Shown: positions 12,801-25,410 of the stretch, one piece after another
Layout: each line of letters starts with the position of its first letter
Numbering within the stretch: the first letter of the stretch is position 1
Origin: Tachypleus tridentatus
Taxonomy: Eukaryota > Arthropoda > Merostomata > Xiphosura > Limulidae
Length of the DNA: 64,000 nucleotides
Assembly (NCBI RefSeq): GCF_004210375.1
Contig: NC_134834.1
Coordinates: forward strand, 145,671,009 to 145,735,008
Direction: 5' to 3'
Translations under genes and position numbers: made by a program
The notes under the pieces: generated by a model
Told to the model about the DNA's origin: nothing
Database searches by the model: none
What the model saw: only the letters and a program-made list of their open reading frames with translations

Positions 12801-15800
12801 TAAGTTGGCAAAGAAACAATTATAATTTAAGCATGATATAAATGTGAAACATTGAAACTCCAACCAAATATTACCTGGAATTTCTAAATTTGCACACATT
12901 AGGCATAACTGCTTATTACTATTTTTTTTTTTTAACCTTCAATTATAATATCTTTTTTAGTTTTTTTAGCTACATTTAAAATTTTCAACTTGAAAAGAAG
13001 AAAGCAAGTTGTACAACCAATTTCTCTTTAATGTGGTCTGGTTAGTTTTGCTTTATATATTATTTTAATAACTCATTTTTCATAAATTTGCAAAGAATTT
13101 ATTCGTACTTTCTTCCTACAAACTCGAAAATTTTTAAAGTTTAATGGCTATCTACTGGAGTGCCATCTATGAGTTTTATCATGACTTCTAACTACAGTTG
13201 CAGTATTACTGTTGAGCAGCCAACCTTTGTGGTTTCTTGACAACTAGGAATAAAGAATGAATCGGTGAAATTGATATTACAAAAATCCAAAACAACAATA
13301 AACAATAAAACAGTATATTTATGTGTGTATGTGTAGTAATAAAGTACACAAATGGTAAGAATTTTGTAAAATATTTGAGTTTACTATAACAACTTTTTGA
13401 TTGAAATAAATGGGACAGATGAAGGAATGTTCAGTAAGTTACTTAAATTCACAAATTATATTGCAGTTTGGGGTGTTGATAGCTGTGAAGAGGGTGCTGC
13501 TGATTTATAAAAGGATTCAGATAAATTAGTGAGTTGGGCAAATAAGTGGTAGATGGATTTTATTAGGTTGTCCAGAAATAAATGTCAAAATTCTCACAAT
13601 GACATTTAGAAGCTGAATTCTGAGTAACTTATCATTGATTGGTTGGTTTAATCCAACATTTGACATTTAGAAGGTGTTGTAATTGCTTGCTGTTTCAACT
13701 CTACTTGGAGTAAATTTTGAAGCCCCAAGGCAGCATGGACAAGAAGGACTTCTGTCTGATTTTACTCTACAACTTCAAACTTGGATGAAAAGTTACCGAA
13801 ACTACATGGAACATAAACCAGGCATTTGACCATGGATCTGTTACTGAACATGCAGTTCAGCATTGGTTCCAAAGGTTTTGACGTGGAGATGAAAGTCTTC
13901 AAGACCACAAAGGTCATGGAAGGAAGCCATCCTTAGATGAAAACACATTAAATCCAGCATTGCCAATCACCCAAGTGCATTTGGAAATAAGAAAAAGTTG
14001 GATAAGTGGGTTCTGCATGAGCTAACTGAAGATCAACAAAATTGGCATTATGAGACCTGTCAAGAATGATGCTCCAAAAATTGAATGAATTGGGAATCGA
14101 GGTTCTGCTTCATCCACCTTATTCCCAAGACCTTTCCTCTAAAGATTTTAATTTTTTCAAGCACGTTGACAACTTTTTGAACAATAAAAGTTTTCAAAAC
14201 CAGGCAGCTGCAGAATATGCTTTCAGGGTGTTAACTGACCATAAAAACAGCATCAGTACATATTGGCAAGTGTGTTGAAATAAAATGGTGCATGCTTTAA
14301 TTAAAGCATGTTTTACAACACTGGTTTATGCTCTTCTAAACTCTGCAGTTCAAAAACATTTATTTCTGGACAACTTAATAATTATAATAAATGCAATATA
14401 ATGAATCTTGGTTATCACAATTTGAATTACGAGTATAATTTTGATTAGAAAAACTTTAACGGTGTTATAGAAGAAAGAGATCTTAGCATTCTGGTTGTTC
14501 ACAATCCACAGAGCCAGCCAAGCAGTGTGTTGTTGCTAGTGGCAAGGCAATTAAGATTTTAGGTTGTATCTAATTGTATTTTTTCCCTTATATATCATCT
14601 AGTGTAACGTTGTTTATGAGAAAATAATTAGCAGAAACCAAACAATTGCCAGTTGTTAAAATGGACAACATAACTAGTCAGATTCTAACTGTGCGACACT
14701 TTGTTTCCCTTTCATATATTTTCATCAGTTACGATTAATATTCACAAATACACTAGGATGTTGCCTAAAATAAAATAACTTTTCATTCTGCACAGTTTAA
14801 GTTTTAATAATCATTGGTAGCTTCAAATGAACATTTCTTCCAAACTTCTTGCATTCATATACTATCATAATAATGTTAATCAAATGGTATATAATAAACC
14901 AAGTTATGTCACTTTTGAAAACAAATCTCCACAAAAAAGATACCCAGCACAGAAGAGAAAATTGCCTCCATCATCATAATCTAGAGAGACAAAAAAAAAT
15001 ACAGTTTAAAAAATACACACTTTTTATAATTTTCTAAAGAAATTAGTTCAGTAAGGAATTATTTCAATGACCATCAATTTTTATTATTATTATTATTATT
15101 ATAGGCAAATTGCACACTCCTGAAAGCCATCTTAAAAACAGTGCTGGTGAAGAAAATATAGTCAAATTAATGTAGGAAACTAGTAAGAGAATAAGTGGAG
15201 TACAATTACAATTGTTACAAGAAAAACTAATAAAAACACAAAACATTCACCAAAATAAACTTGAAAGTTAATGATGTATAAAGCATTTTATAATCTGGTA
15301 AACAAACAAACAGAAAAAGAAGAAAGCTTACATTAATTTACAATCTAGTAGATGCATGCTCATTAACAATCATGTATTTGTTTAGAAAATATACACTAAA
15401 TATAGATTTGTGAACAAATCATGTTCACACATTTAAATAAAGAAGGGTGTGAATGTCTCGAGGACAATCTTATAGTTCTGTTACAAACACAGAGATACTT
15501 GAACAGAAGCTCCATTCTTACAAAGCATCTAGCTACAGATGCAAGTTCTGGCAGTTTGTATTATCTTTTTGTTTGGTTAATTGCAGGTTTCCAACCATTT
15601 GGATTAAAATCCTGGTGCAGATTAACTGGTATCATGATTCTTTCAAAAGATGGATATTCACAGAGTGAGATTGCTAATGAGGTGGCAAGACAATTCACTG
15701 GTCCCTGTGGACACAAAAATCTTTCATAGCAGTAGTTAGGAAAGCAACAGGTTCTCAAACCAAACCTCAAATCACTTTCAAGCAATGCTATCAAATAAAG

Positions 15801-18800
15801 GTTATGGTTACAGAAGAGAAGCTTTCAATTCAAAAGGTCACTAACAAGACAGAAGACAAAGATTTGAATTTGGTAAAGGCTCACAATCCAAAATTTCACA
15901 AGTTTCCAACCACATCTCAAAATAAACAACTGTGTGTGTTCTTTTGTTAAGAAAAAGGTGGCTGAAGAAACTGGAATCACAGCAATTCCTTTATCTCCTT
16001 GTCAAGTCCTCCAATAAAATAAATAAATACTTGTGTGTTTAGTCATGGTCTCTGAAGTCTTTCAATACACATTTTAAAACTGACTCATCCTTTGCAAAAG
16101 CTTGTTGCAATAAAAACTATCATGATGTCAGGTAACAATATGACCATCATTAATGATGAAAGAAGTTTAAATGTTTCACAGAATCTGAAACATCATTCTT
16201 AAAAAAAATGTTAACCCTTCAGTATATACTGCACGATAGAACAAGCAGATGAAACATCTTGAAAGTTGTCCATGAAATATCAAAATAAATTTTGTAAAGC
16301 CACCATAACAGTCATAATGAACAAAGTTCTACACTTACCATGAGTTAATGGATAATAAATGGAAATAACAATGATGTCCAAAAGAACAGAAGCTCCATCA
16401 ATCACTAGGGCCTGTGTAATCCAAAGAAACATTTGTAAAGAACCATTAAAAAACAAAGTAATATACTTCACAACAAAGCTGTTCAGTGACACAATGAGCA
16501 TTTGTACTATACAGAAAACATGCTGTAAAAATTATTGATGATAAAGGTCAATTGCTTTAATATACATTGTCACATGAGTTAATGCCATTTGTTGGATTTG
16601 TTTGTTCCACTAAAAATCTTATTTCTGATCAGAATTTCCAAGCAAGTAATACATGCAGTAAAACTACTGGGAACAAAGTTTCATTGTAATAATAATATTC
16701 TGCAACCAAATTGAATACTTTTACAAACATGGGCAACTTTGTTTTTTTTTTTTTTTTTTTTTTAAATATACACCACACTTAAATTACACTTGTAGCAACC
16801 AACATCAAAATCTCATGTCTTCTATGAAAAAATATTTTCTCAATTTCACAGAAAGAATGTTTATTCAACTTTAAAATCAGTCTATGCTAATAAGTGGGTA
16901 ATATCTGTAGTCTGAATATATAACAAATTTAATTTAATATGAATGTAAAGTCAAAGAATACAAATTAGCTAGTGCCTGTATACAGTGTATATATATACAC
17001 ACACACACACATACAATTTTGTTTTACATTGCTGCACGTACTCCATGATCAGATCTTTTACAGTTCTAAAACAAGATGTGTCTCAGAAGTATGTTACCTT
17101 GTAAATTAGGATTTTTTAAACTTGTAACTTCAAAAACAATGCATAAATGGAATTTTTCACAAATATAAATCTTTTTTTTCCAATGTGTCTTCAAAATCAA
17201 AATTGAGAACTTTCTTGAGCATTTACATTAGAATTAGCACCTACCAATCAATGGTCCAAAATATATATGCCATTCCAAAAATTGTTACTCTTAAAACTTT
17301 TTTATATTGTAAAAGCTATAGGCTATTATGGAAATAGCTTGTTTAGAAAAAACTAGTATTAATCCAAGAGACTGCTACAAAGTTTTTTAGGTATGGCAAT
17401 GTAAGTGTATTCACAATCAAAACCTTAATTTTAACATACACTATTTAAGGTACCATGGCTTTTGTGCATGTTAAAGTACATATTTGTATACAAGATCAGG
17501 GAAAGAAAAATAAAATAAAATAACATTCACTTGATGGGAAGCTATTGGGAAGATTACATTCCCTCATGTAAAGTTATGTTTCCTCAGAAATGAGGAAACT
17601 TTCACTTTTGGCAACCATAACTAAAGGACTGTGTATGAACTATGGATTCCTAATTGCAAAAAACAACTAAAAACAATGAAATTCCTCTGGAATGCAGGAA
17701 TGAACTATTTCAATCCAAATCCATGAAGAAAAGGATTTACATGTAGGATACAAAAAATATATAAAAAACTCACTTTCCTGAAACTTTTTACACTGTAAAC
17801 CTTCCTTGTGATAGTTCTTGGTTTATCAAATGTTTGCTAACATCTTTAAGTTAAGTTAATTTTGTATAGTATAAAAAATATGGCAAAAATCAAAAAACGT
17901 TTTCTTTGGAAAATTTTACTTAAATGTGCCTATATTATACTAAAAAAGGTTTTTTGTAAATTTATTGTTGTAAGTTATAAATGGATATATTACACATAAG
18001 TAACTGTTCAACTGAAGAACCAACAGAATTAATTTCATTGTTCATTTAGGGCACTGAGCTACAGAAATAATGTGTATGTTAACTAATACTTTAAATGTGC
18101 TGTTAATATTGGTATCCAGACTTTGTTAATTCATCTGGAAGATTGTTCATATAAACATTTTCAATGGTTCACAGCTCAAGTTTAATAAGCTACAAGATTC
18201 TTTTAAAAACAAAATTTTTCTCACCATAAACACAGGTTCTTCAGAGTCTTTACAGTGAAGACTCCACAGCAACGTTGCCATGAAGATCAAATTGTAGTAC
18301 ATGTATGACATTGGAAGCCATGAATGTTGCAAAGCCCTGCAATTGGAAATCTCTATATCAAGTAATACTGTTTTTTGTCTTTATTACAAGTACAGTGTAT
18401 GTTTTTCAAATTATCAATGACAATTTCCTACAAACTTATGATACACTAGTCTTCTGATTCAAATTGAGTTATCTCTTTGATACACTGGATAGTCTGGCAC
18501 CTCCAATCCATTTTCCAGCTTTGACATTTTTCTTAAATTTGGGTCAGTTTCTCGCAACTGGGGGTCTCAAAAAAACTTAGCTACTGAGTTCAAAGGTCAT
18601 AACTAGAAAAAGTAATTGTTTACTTCTTTACTTACTGTTCTATATTTTAAGAAAAGTAAGTTTAATAACCTATTTCTAAATAGTGATAACCTATATACAT
18701 ATAAAATGTTTATTAACTAAAAAATCACTTTGTATTTGGACTAGTAACAATATTTTCACAAACATACTTAGTAAAAGTACCTTATTAAAAATACAATTTT

Positions 18801-21800
18801 CTCTGTTTACAATCTAATCTTCACTAAATATATTCCAAATTTTGTGAAAATACTTACACTCCATCAAAAGTTATAGTATAAATACTTAATGTGTACATAT
18901 GTGTATATTATACTGAAAGGGTTAAGGAGGGCAATCTCATGTAAAAAACAGGCTAAAAATACTTAACACTATACACAAGGTGGCTACAAAAAACAAACTT
19001 TCATTTTCTCTAAGTTCAAATAGTGTAAAACTATAAATCAAGCAATTTGACCTCAAATTATGAGTAATTTTTTCTGACACTATCAAATTTTCCATATCTG
19101 GTGGCCATCATGATATAAAATCTGCAATTGCTAGTTGAGCATTATCATTGTTAACTGCACACTTGGTCTTAATCCATACTGTGTCTGAGATTCAATCAGC
19201 TTATGAGTTCAAGTTAGGCCTAAATATAAACTCTACAATAGTAACATCAGTGTGTATTTTGATAAAAATAGAAAATACCTAATGTGTCACTAGCAAGCCC
19301 TGCCAGACTGCAAGTTGCAAGCATTCATGTTGTCTCACATACTTCATATCATTTGCAAGGTGCATCAAAAAGACTTGATATCTAATAATCTGAATTAGCT
19401 TTTATTTATGTGAAAAAACAAACATTTGCAACTTCTACCAGGCAAAGATCCAATACTACCATGACTATTATCCTATATCCACAACTTCAGAGTCCAAAAC
19501 TGTAATTATATCTCAAATTGGTCAAGAAATGACAGAGTTATAAGCTAAAAGTTTAAACTGAAAAATAAAAATAATGTTCTATGATCCACTACATCACAGC
19601 TAAAATAATGTTTGTTTACAAAACAAAAAAAATTTATAAAAAATACTTACCATAGTGATAGGATGAAGTGCATAAAAAAAACTCCCTAAACAGAAAAAAA
19701 ATAAAACAAAAGTATCAGACATGTAATAAATACTTCCCTAACATAATGATGAAACCCTAACAAATATCAAACATTTATTTTAACAATATTGTACTAGCAT
19801 TATGGTGAATTCCAGAATATTTTGGTGTATTATGCATATGCAATAAATAGTTAACAAATATGGTAGTGAATTTTTAATAACCTTTAAACATTAGATACTT
19901 GTGTAAATATTTTGCTAACATGTTCACAAGTTCGAAAATTTTGAAACATTAGACATATGGTAAATGTATTTCATTAACACAACTGTAAATTTTTTAAACA
20001 TAAAGTGCCTAATATAATTAATTACTTAACATTGATAACCGAAGATTCTTTCTTCAAACACCTTGTAACAATTACCATACTAACTGCTCACTTATCAATA
20101 CATTTTAATGGTTATGTTAGTAGCAGGCTTCTATAACAAACTGCACTTATTGCAAAAAACATTTATTTAAATACTGTTAACATGAGAGCTAAGAGGACAG
20201 TTGTAATTCACAGAACAAAACCAATATTTAGATTCCTAAATAAAACAGCAGTTATTATAGTTAATACTCAATATTTCTTTCAGTTTCTCAGAGTTTATTC
20301 ATTTACTCAAAACAGAAATACAACATTCTCATAAACAGCTCTAAGAAAATGAAGGAGGCAAATTATATATTTAAAATTAATGACTGTTTCACACCAATGA
20401 CAATGACAAAATATTGGTTAATAAATAGCTTAAACTTTCTGAAGATATCAAAGGTCAAGGATGTTGTTGGCTCAGATAAAGAATCTGTTGCTTTACAGAA
20501 GGGTTCAGAATATTTGGTGAGTTGAGCAAACAAATGGCAGATGGCTTATGATTATAATAAATGCAAGGTGACGCATATAGGTTAAAATTTGACTTAAGTA
20601 AAAATTTGATTAAAATAACCTCAAGTATTATGGTAGAATGATTTCTTTGTTTTGAGTTTTGTGCAAAGCTACAAGAGAGCTATCTGTGCTAGCCATCCCT
20701 TATTTAGCAGTGTAAGATCAGAGGGAAGGCAGCTAGTCATCACCACCTACTGCCAACTCTTGGGCTACTCTTTTACCAATGAATAGTGGGATTGACTATC
20801 ACATTATAAAGCCTCCACAGCTGAAAGGGCGAGAATGTTTGGTGTGATAGGGATTCAAACCTGCAACCCTAAGATTATGAGTCAAGCCCCCTTAACCACC
20901 TGTTCATGCTGAGGTCAGTAGAATATGAACTTGGTTTTTTGGTTGATCAGTCTCTTAAGCAATCCAAACAACATAGTGTTACTAGTGGTAAGGAAAATAG
21001 TGATTTTAAGTTGTATCTACAAAAATATTGAATCTACATCTAAAAATGTTATACTTTCATTTTACAGATCACTCACTCAGTCTCATTTAAAGTGTGTTCA
21101 ATCTTGGGGTAAAGGTCTAAGGGAAGAACACTGATTTCTAAAACAGATTCAGATGAAGTCTATGTTATGTGTGATGGAAAAGTTTGTTGTGAGGACAGGT
21201 TAAAGAGAGAGAGCTGATTAAGGTGTTCAGGATTGTTGAGAGAATTGATCATGTTATTTTATCATCTCTTTGTATACTTACTGAGGATGACGGTAAGAAA
21301 AGCGGACAAACAAACTTTAACCAGATTGAGTGTTTTCTAAATTTAAAGCCCTTTGCTTGAATTTCTAATATGTAATGAAAATGAGCTATTATAATTTAAA
21401 ACTGAGGAACATAAAACGAAAGTTAGTGGTAAAGGTGAAAGGAAGGACAAGGGTGCATGCAAATGATATTTGGTCAACTTGTGAAGAACCTGTCAGAAGG
21501 TTCATTTAGAGAAAACCAACAAGTTCTCCACATAAAACAGACAGTTCTTGTGCAAAATAAAAAGATAAAACTGGATTAAGTTTAGAATTAAAGAATATCA
21601 ATGTGGTGGATAAATTAAAAATGGGTGAGTCAGTTTTGACAGAACATATGACAAATTCTGCACATTTTATTCACTGAGATAATATCAAAATATTTAAACA
21701 GAGATTGGAAATGGTGAAATAAACAAGAGAATCCTTAAAAATTGTGAAAAACAAAATGAATATAAAGATTTAGGCCCATGAGCCCTGAAAGTAAATTTTT

Positions 21801-24704
21801 AGAAGTTGTTGTTGTAAGTGACACTGGTGTAAAAATATGCTAGTTATATATACACATGGTTTATAAAAACTTCATGTGCACTTTGTGGTTTATATTTATG
21901 AAGATGGTGGAATTATTTACACCAAAACATGTGTAGTTACTTTGGCTTTTTTTTTTAATCTTTATAAATAAATTATTGTACAAGTAAAAACAAAAAACAA
22001 AGAACTTTGATATCTCATTTGATTAATTATATTTAAAACCAGCAAGGTTTCTTGAAATCTTTTCTAAGTATTTAATCTCAAGTCCTAAATCAGTGAAGAT
22101 AATGATTTTGAACCCCATAGAAGGCCTGAAACATGTGGGCTGTTAGATCATTTTACAAGTTTGGAGGCCTTTAGTGGAACAGCTTGTGGAGGTGAACTTG
22201 ATCAGTTTAAAATACTAACAGTTAGCAGATTTATGGGCATTAATCAGTTTGTTATCAAGCAGCAGGTAGAGAATTTTCATACAGCAGTTGTTTGCCATAA
22301 ATTTACGATTGTCTATCAATACAACTGATGTAGAACAGGGACTCAGAATTTCATTTAAAATAAAAACCACAAGTTAGAAGTGTGATACTTAGAAGGACTG
22401 TCCTTGAAAGATAACCTATCACTTTACTTAATTTTAAACAATTTGTCAAAAAAGATGTCATTTACTAAGGGATGATTACTATGAAATGTTTTATCCATAA
22501 TTACAAAATACACTACTGCTAAGCCTTTTTTGTGACCTCCTTTTTAACATAGACTTCTTTTATAATGAACCTTTTGGTTTTACTGCATATAAATTGTAAG
22601 AAACTTAAAATTTAAATTTTACTAAAGTGTATACCCATAATACATCATAACAAAACAAATGCTTGATGGTGTGCTAATTACTGTGACAACATTAAGTTAT
22701 ATAGCTACACTAAATGTCAGATGATTCCAAACATTTCCTGCATTTCAAATGAACACTATTGACAAATGTTACTGATTCTATTGTGTTTCTATAAATGTGT
22801 TGGTGACATTATTCACCACTGTAAGCATCTGTCCTAACAAAGAACTGGTGGTTTGGAGATAGCTGCAACAATTAAAAACACCAATATGTGACAACCTTGT
22901 TGAAATCTATGTTGCAAATATTTTATCAGAGTATGTTGCTTCAAATACTCAATTATTGCAACTTTTACAATGTACTGATTTGTAAAAGTAACTCATCCCT
23001 TATACAAAGAGCTCCTTTACCCCTTTTTTAAAGTCTAAAACTGTTATGTAACCTGAAATACCTCAATATCAAAATATACTCCCCAAATATAAATAAGTTA
23101 CAGTAATTTCCCCAAAACATTTGTTTCTTTCTTTCTTGTAAAGTAGAGCCAAAGAATGATGTATATGTAATGTGCACCCCCACGAGTATTGAAACCTAGT
23201 TTTAAGTCTTGGGACATTATTTTGTTTCTTATAAAACTAACATTAGAACAACAGCAACTAAGATTATTCTTAATCTCACTGTGCTTATCTATAAACATAT
23301 TTACCTTTAAAACTAATCTTTCACTTATGCTTTAAATTTCCTACTTCCATGTTTTTGACTACCCTGACTGTTCAGCCAATTTATTAACATATTGAAAGCT
23401 TTCTCAAACACCCTACACTTAACCAACTTAAAACTATCACCACAAGCCTAATAAAGAAACCTATTCAATGTCCCCTCCTCTTCTCATTCCCCAGTACTTG
23501 ACATTCATTTATGTTATGGACAATAGCCTCCAAAATATACATGAGACTACAAGAAATATTCCCAAAAGGGCCACACTTCTATATCTGAATGGGTTCTTTA
23601 TGCATATTAAACTCTTCTAATTTGCACTACAAAAAGGGAAACACCTTGGTAACAACTAAACTGTCAATATGAATTATAACATCCTGCACTTTAGTATCTG
23701 ACAAAGAAATTATTCTCCTAGACTTTTCATACTTCTGCTACAAAGACCTTTACTAGTATACTCAATGCAAAAGTTTCTCACTATATAAAATCTCTAAAGC
23801 CTGCTAGACAATGTATATTATTTAGTAATAATAAAAACAAGATTTTATGTTGTATGGATATATAATGTATACAAATTGAAATAATTCATCAGTTCAGTTT
23901 AAAAGATGCTGGTTAGATTTAATTAGAAATATATGTTATAAGTTCTGGTTGCCTTATTAGAGAGAGAATATAAAATAATTGGAGTAGTTTTAAAGAACTA
24001 GATTCAAACCGATTTTTGCTGAGTTACAAGTTAAAATAACATTTGTTTTCTAAAGAAAATATTAAGAAAAGGTTTTTATGTCTGTTAGAAATTGAGTTCA
24101 TAAATCCAAAGAAAGCTTTCAAAAAATATGCAGGTAGAAAACTAAGGGATCCATTTTCAAGATATAGAATACACAAACATCATTCCAGTTAAGGAAGTGC
24201 TATTTCTTCCCTAACAGAAATAATTTGTCCATCAAATGTGTTAAATGTTCCATCATAGATTGAAACACTGTTTTAGGAATCAGGACTGGATATTCAAGAA
24301 AAATAAATTCTTTAAAGTAATAAGTAGAAAATCAGCCAGCATAACCAAGGCTGAGAAGCAACAGATAAAAAGAATTTACAGAAACTTTTTTTCAATTACT
24401 TTAATTTCCATTTTCTTATATTAATATTTATGCTGAATATTCTTGGAGTAGCATCACCATTTTCAAAATAATACAAAATTGATTTCATTCATTTGTGGAA
24501 ACAAACACATACAAGTACACAGGATGTTGGCCTTCATGAGTGGTTACCTTTTGAAAGTTTTAAAATGTACAACAAAAAATTACCCATTATACAGATAAAC
24601 CAACAAAGTTAAAGCGAAATAGATTTTTTTTGTTTACTGTTATTTATAACTAACTTCAGAAATACATTGAAACTTACCTTCAGAGGTGCATTAGGAATAT
24701 TCAT
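9817..24704 (-). CDS. AGTRAP: Type-1 angiotensin II receptor-associated protein (AGTRAP), six coding exons
   Basis: Exons in coding order: 24704-24678, 19685-19651, 18336-18225, 16411-16339, 12755-12630 and 9938-9817. All have GT donors and AG acceptors, and the phases agree throughout (0, 2, 0, 1, 1), giving 164 residues against 159 in human AGTRAP. The protein begins MNIPNAPLK. It has about four hydrophobic helices (near residues 10-32, 35-52, 59-78 and 86-106), with SVLLDIIVISIYYP aligning to human ATIFLDIVHISIFYP and KIFHERGG to human HMYRERGG just after the last helix. The family is known as small multi-pass proteins of endoplasmic-reticulum, Golgi and endocytic membranes that bind the tail of the AT1 receptor and promote its internalisation. 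Arthropods lack a clear AT1 receptor, so the partner here is unknown. The cytosolic tail (about 107-164) is unlike the human tail and has PPPY at 158-161. The start is the first ATG of exon 1. An AG about 20 bp upstream (TTTCTAG) could be a 5'-UTR splice acceptor. The introns hold several transposons. Family assignment is firm; function is inferred. Confidence 0.92.
10385..10490. repeat. Direct repeat, copy 1 (106 bp)
   Basis: About 90% identical by eye to 11319-11424, same orientation, 934 bp apart, in the last AGTRAP intron. It runs from GTGAGGAAGGAATTA to GAGGACACAGCCA. The flanks of the two copies differ. No coding potential was recognised inside or between the copies. It could be a dispersed repeat or the ends of an unknown element. 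Confidence 0.75.
11319..11424. repeat. Direct repeat, copy 2 (106 bp)
   Basis: Partner of 10385-10490. Shared core: ATGAATACTCATATTTGTTG, then CAGGTGTAG and GGAAGC. Differences are single-base changes. The sequence continuing to about 11760 (repeated GAGA and AGAG runs) has no recognised identity. Confidence 0.75.
13468..14620 (+). mobile_element. CR1/L2-like LINE fragment, split by a mariner copy
   Basis: This is a relic of the end of a reverse-transcriptase domain and the region after it. Left of the mariner, 13468-13562 reads like DSCEEGAADL, then DKLVSWANKW and MDF. Right of it, 14379-14620 continues NYNKCNIMNLGYHNLNYEYN, then EERDLSILVVH and QPSSVLLLVARQ. These match the order DKLVEWANKWQMEFN, DKCKVMHIG, EKDLGV of CR1/L2-type LINEs. 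Stops are present, and the fragment is truncated at both ends. It lies in AGTRAP intron 4. Confidence 0.7.
13563..14378 (+). mobile_element. mariner element with internal deletion
   Basis: The terminal inverted repeats are nearly perfect: TTAGGTTGTCCAGAAATAAA at the left and the complement of TTAAGTTGTCCAGAAATAAA at the right, flanked by TA at 13561-13562 and 14379-14380. Inside are mariner transposase parts on the plus strand. The N-terminus (about 13735-13940) reads NINQAF, SVTEHAVQHWFQRF, GDESLQDHKGHGRKPSLDEN. The C-terminus (14066-14275) reads KLNELGIEVLLHPPYSQDLS and FNFFKHVDNFLNNKSFQNQ. The middle of the catalytic domain is missing, and the length of 816 bp compares with about 1.3 kb for intact mariners. 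There is at least one stop. It is non-autonomous. Confidence 0.88.
15080..15103. repeat. (ATT)n microsatellite
   Basis: About eight uninterrupted TTA/ATT units in AGTRAP intron 4. Confidence 0.9.
15612..15910 (+). mobile_element. Possible Tc1-like transposase N-terminal relic
   Basis: The translation has a helix-turn-helix-like segment (ILSKDGYSQSEIANEVARQ) followed, after a frame break, by KTEDKDLNLVKAHNPKF, which resembles the REDRLLVRLAKKNPR segment of Tc1 transposases. No inverted repeats were found and the rest is unrecognisable. It could also be chance resemblance. Confidence 0.35.
16742..16763. repeat. Poly-T run
   Basis: Twenty-two consecutive T bases in AGTRAP intron 4, upstream of exon 4 on the minus strand. 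Confidence 0.95.
16988..17012. repeat. Compound (TA)n(CA)n microsatellite
   Basis: A short TA run passes directly into a CA run in AGTRAP intron 3. Confidence 0.9.
20430..21290 (+). mobile_element. CR1/L2-like LINE fragment, split by a SINE
   Basis: Same LINE type as 13468-14620. Left of the SINE it reads LQKGSEYLVS, ANKWQMAYDYNKCKVTHIG. Right of it (20918-21290) it reads VEYELGFLVDQSLKQSKQ, VTSGKENSDFKLYLQKY, VILSFYRSLTQSHLKCVQSW, then RERADLRCSGLLRE in another frame. This matches the order DLGVLVDQSLKPS, LGFI, LYRSLIRSHLEYCVQ, RRIRGDLIQVFKI of LINE proteins downstream of the RT core. It is in AGTRAP intron 1, with several stops and frame breaks. Confidence 0.75.
20646..20913 (-). mobile_element. 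tRNA-derived SINE (Thr-SINE)
   Basis: Near full-length copy on the minus strand. It runs from the A-rich 3' tail (left) through the central block (GTAGCCCAAGAGTTGGC type) to a tRNA-like head (right). The sequence GTAGAAT lies on both sides (20633-20639 and 20918-20924) as a probable target duplication inside the LINE. It is diverged from the younger copies. Confidence 0.85.
21291..24677. other. AGTRAP intron 1, unassigned part
   Basis: Non-coding, AT-rich. The first few hundred bases may hold further decayed LINE sequence. Nothing else was recognised, and no exon with proper splice sites is seen. Confidence 0.5.
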
Positions 24705-25248
24705 TTTGAAACGACTCAAATCCTAGAAAATGCTTGGTAGTCGCGGCTTGAGTCTTATTTACCAATTAAACTTCAAATTTCAATACGTTATCTCTTTCAA
24801 GATTCTTACACAAAATACACTCACAAGTTAGTCTTATTTTCAGTAGACCACTGTGCGATGATCCAGTAGTAGTTGGAGAACTTGAATTAGAATGACCCGA
24901 AAGGCTGCAATAATAATACTTTGTAACAAAGTCCAAATCTTGATGACGAGAAAACCCACTGCGCTGTATATTTTAACACATTAACCACTAATGATATAAA
25001 ACAGTTTCAACCCACAGAAACGCTATATTTGTTTATAATACAATTGCTGAAACAGTTCTTAACCACTAGCAAAGGAATAAGCTTGGTATAGTTTAATAAA
25101 TGTTATAACGAAACAAACAACCCTTGCTTTACTTTCACAAATTACCGAATCATTGCCTAAAATAATCAAAACTTGTGACTACAATAAGTATGATCAACAG
25201 AGGGCGATAATAACACCAAAAATCATTATAAAAAATTATATTAAGTCT

Positions 25249-25410
25249 TTTGTTTGTTTGTTAAGTGCAAGGCTAAACAGTGGTCTACATAGTTATTCTT
25301 ATATTTTGTTATTTTCTCAGGGCATGGGCTATCTGCACTCTAGAGATCGTGGAAAATCGAACCTCGTATTTTAATATCGTAAGACTGTAAACTTACTGTT
25401 GATCCATTGG
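25249..25410 (-). mobile_element. tRNA-derived SINE of another family
   Basis: Minus-strand copy. The left edge is a TTTGTTTGTTTG tail; the right end has a tRNA-like head with the B-box GAGGTTCGATTTTCC. The piece GGGCTATCTGCACTCT resembles the GGGCTATCTG of the other SINEs, but the body differs from the main family. It lies about 550 bp upstream of the AGTRAP start codon. Confidence 0.6.
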
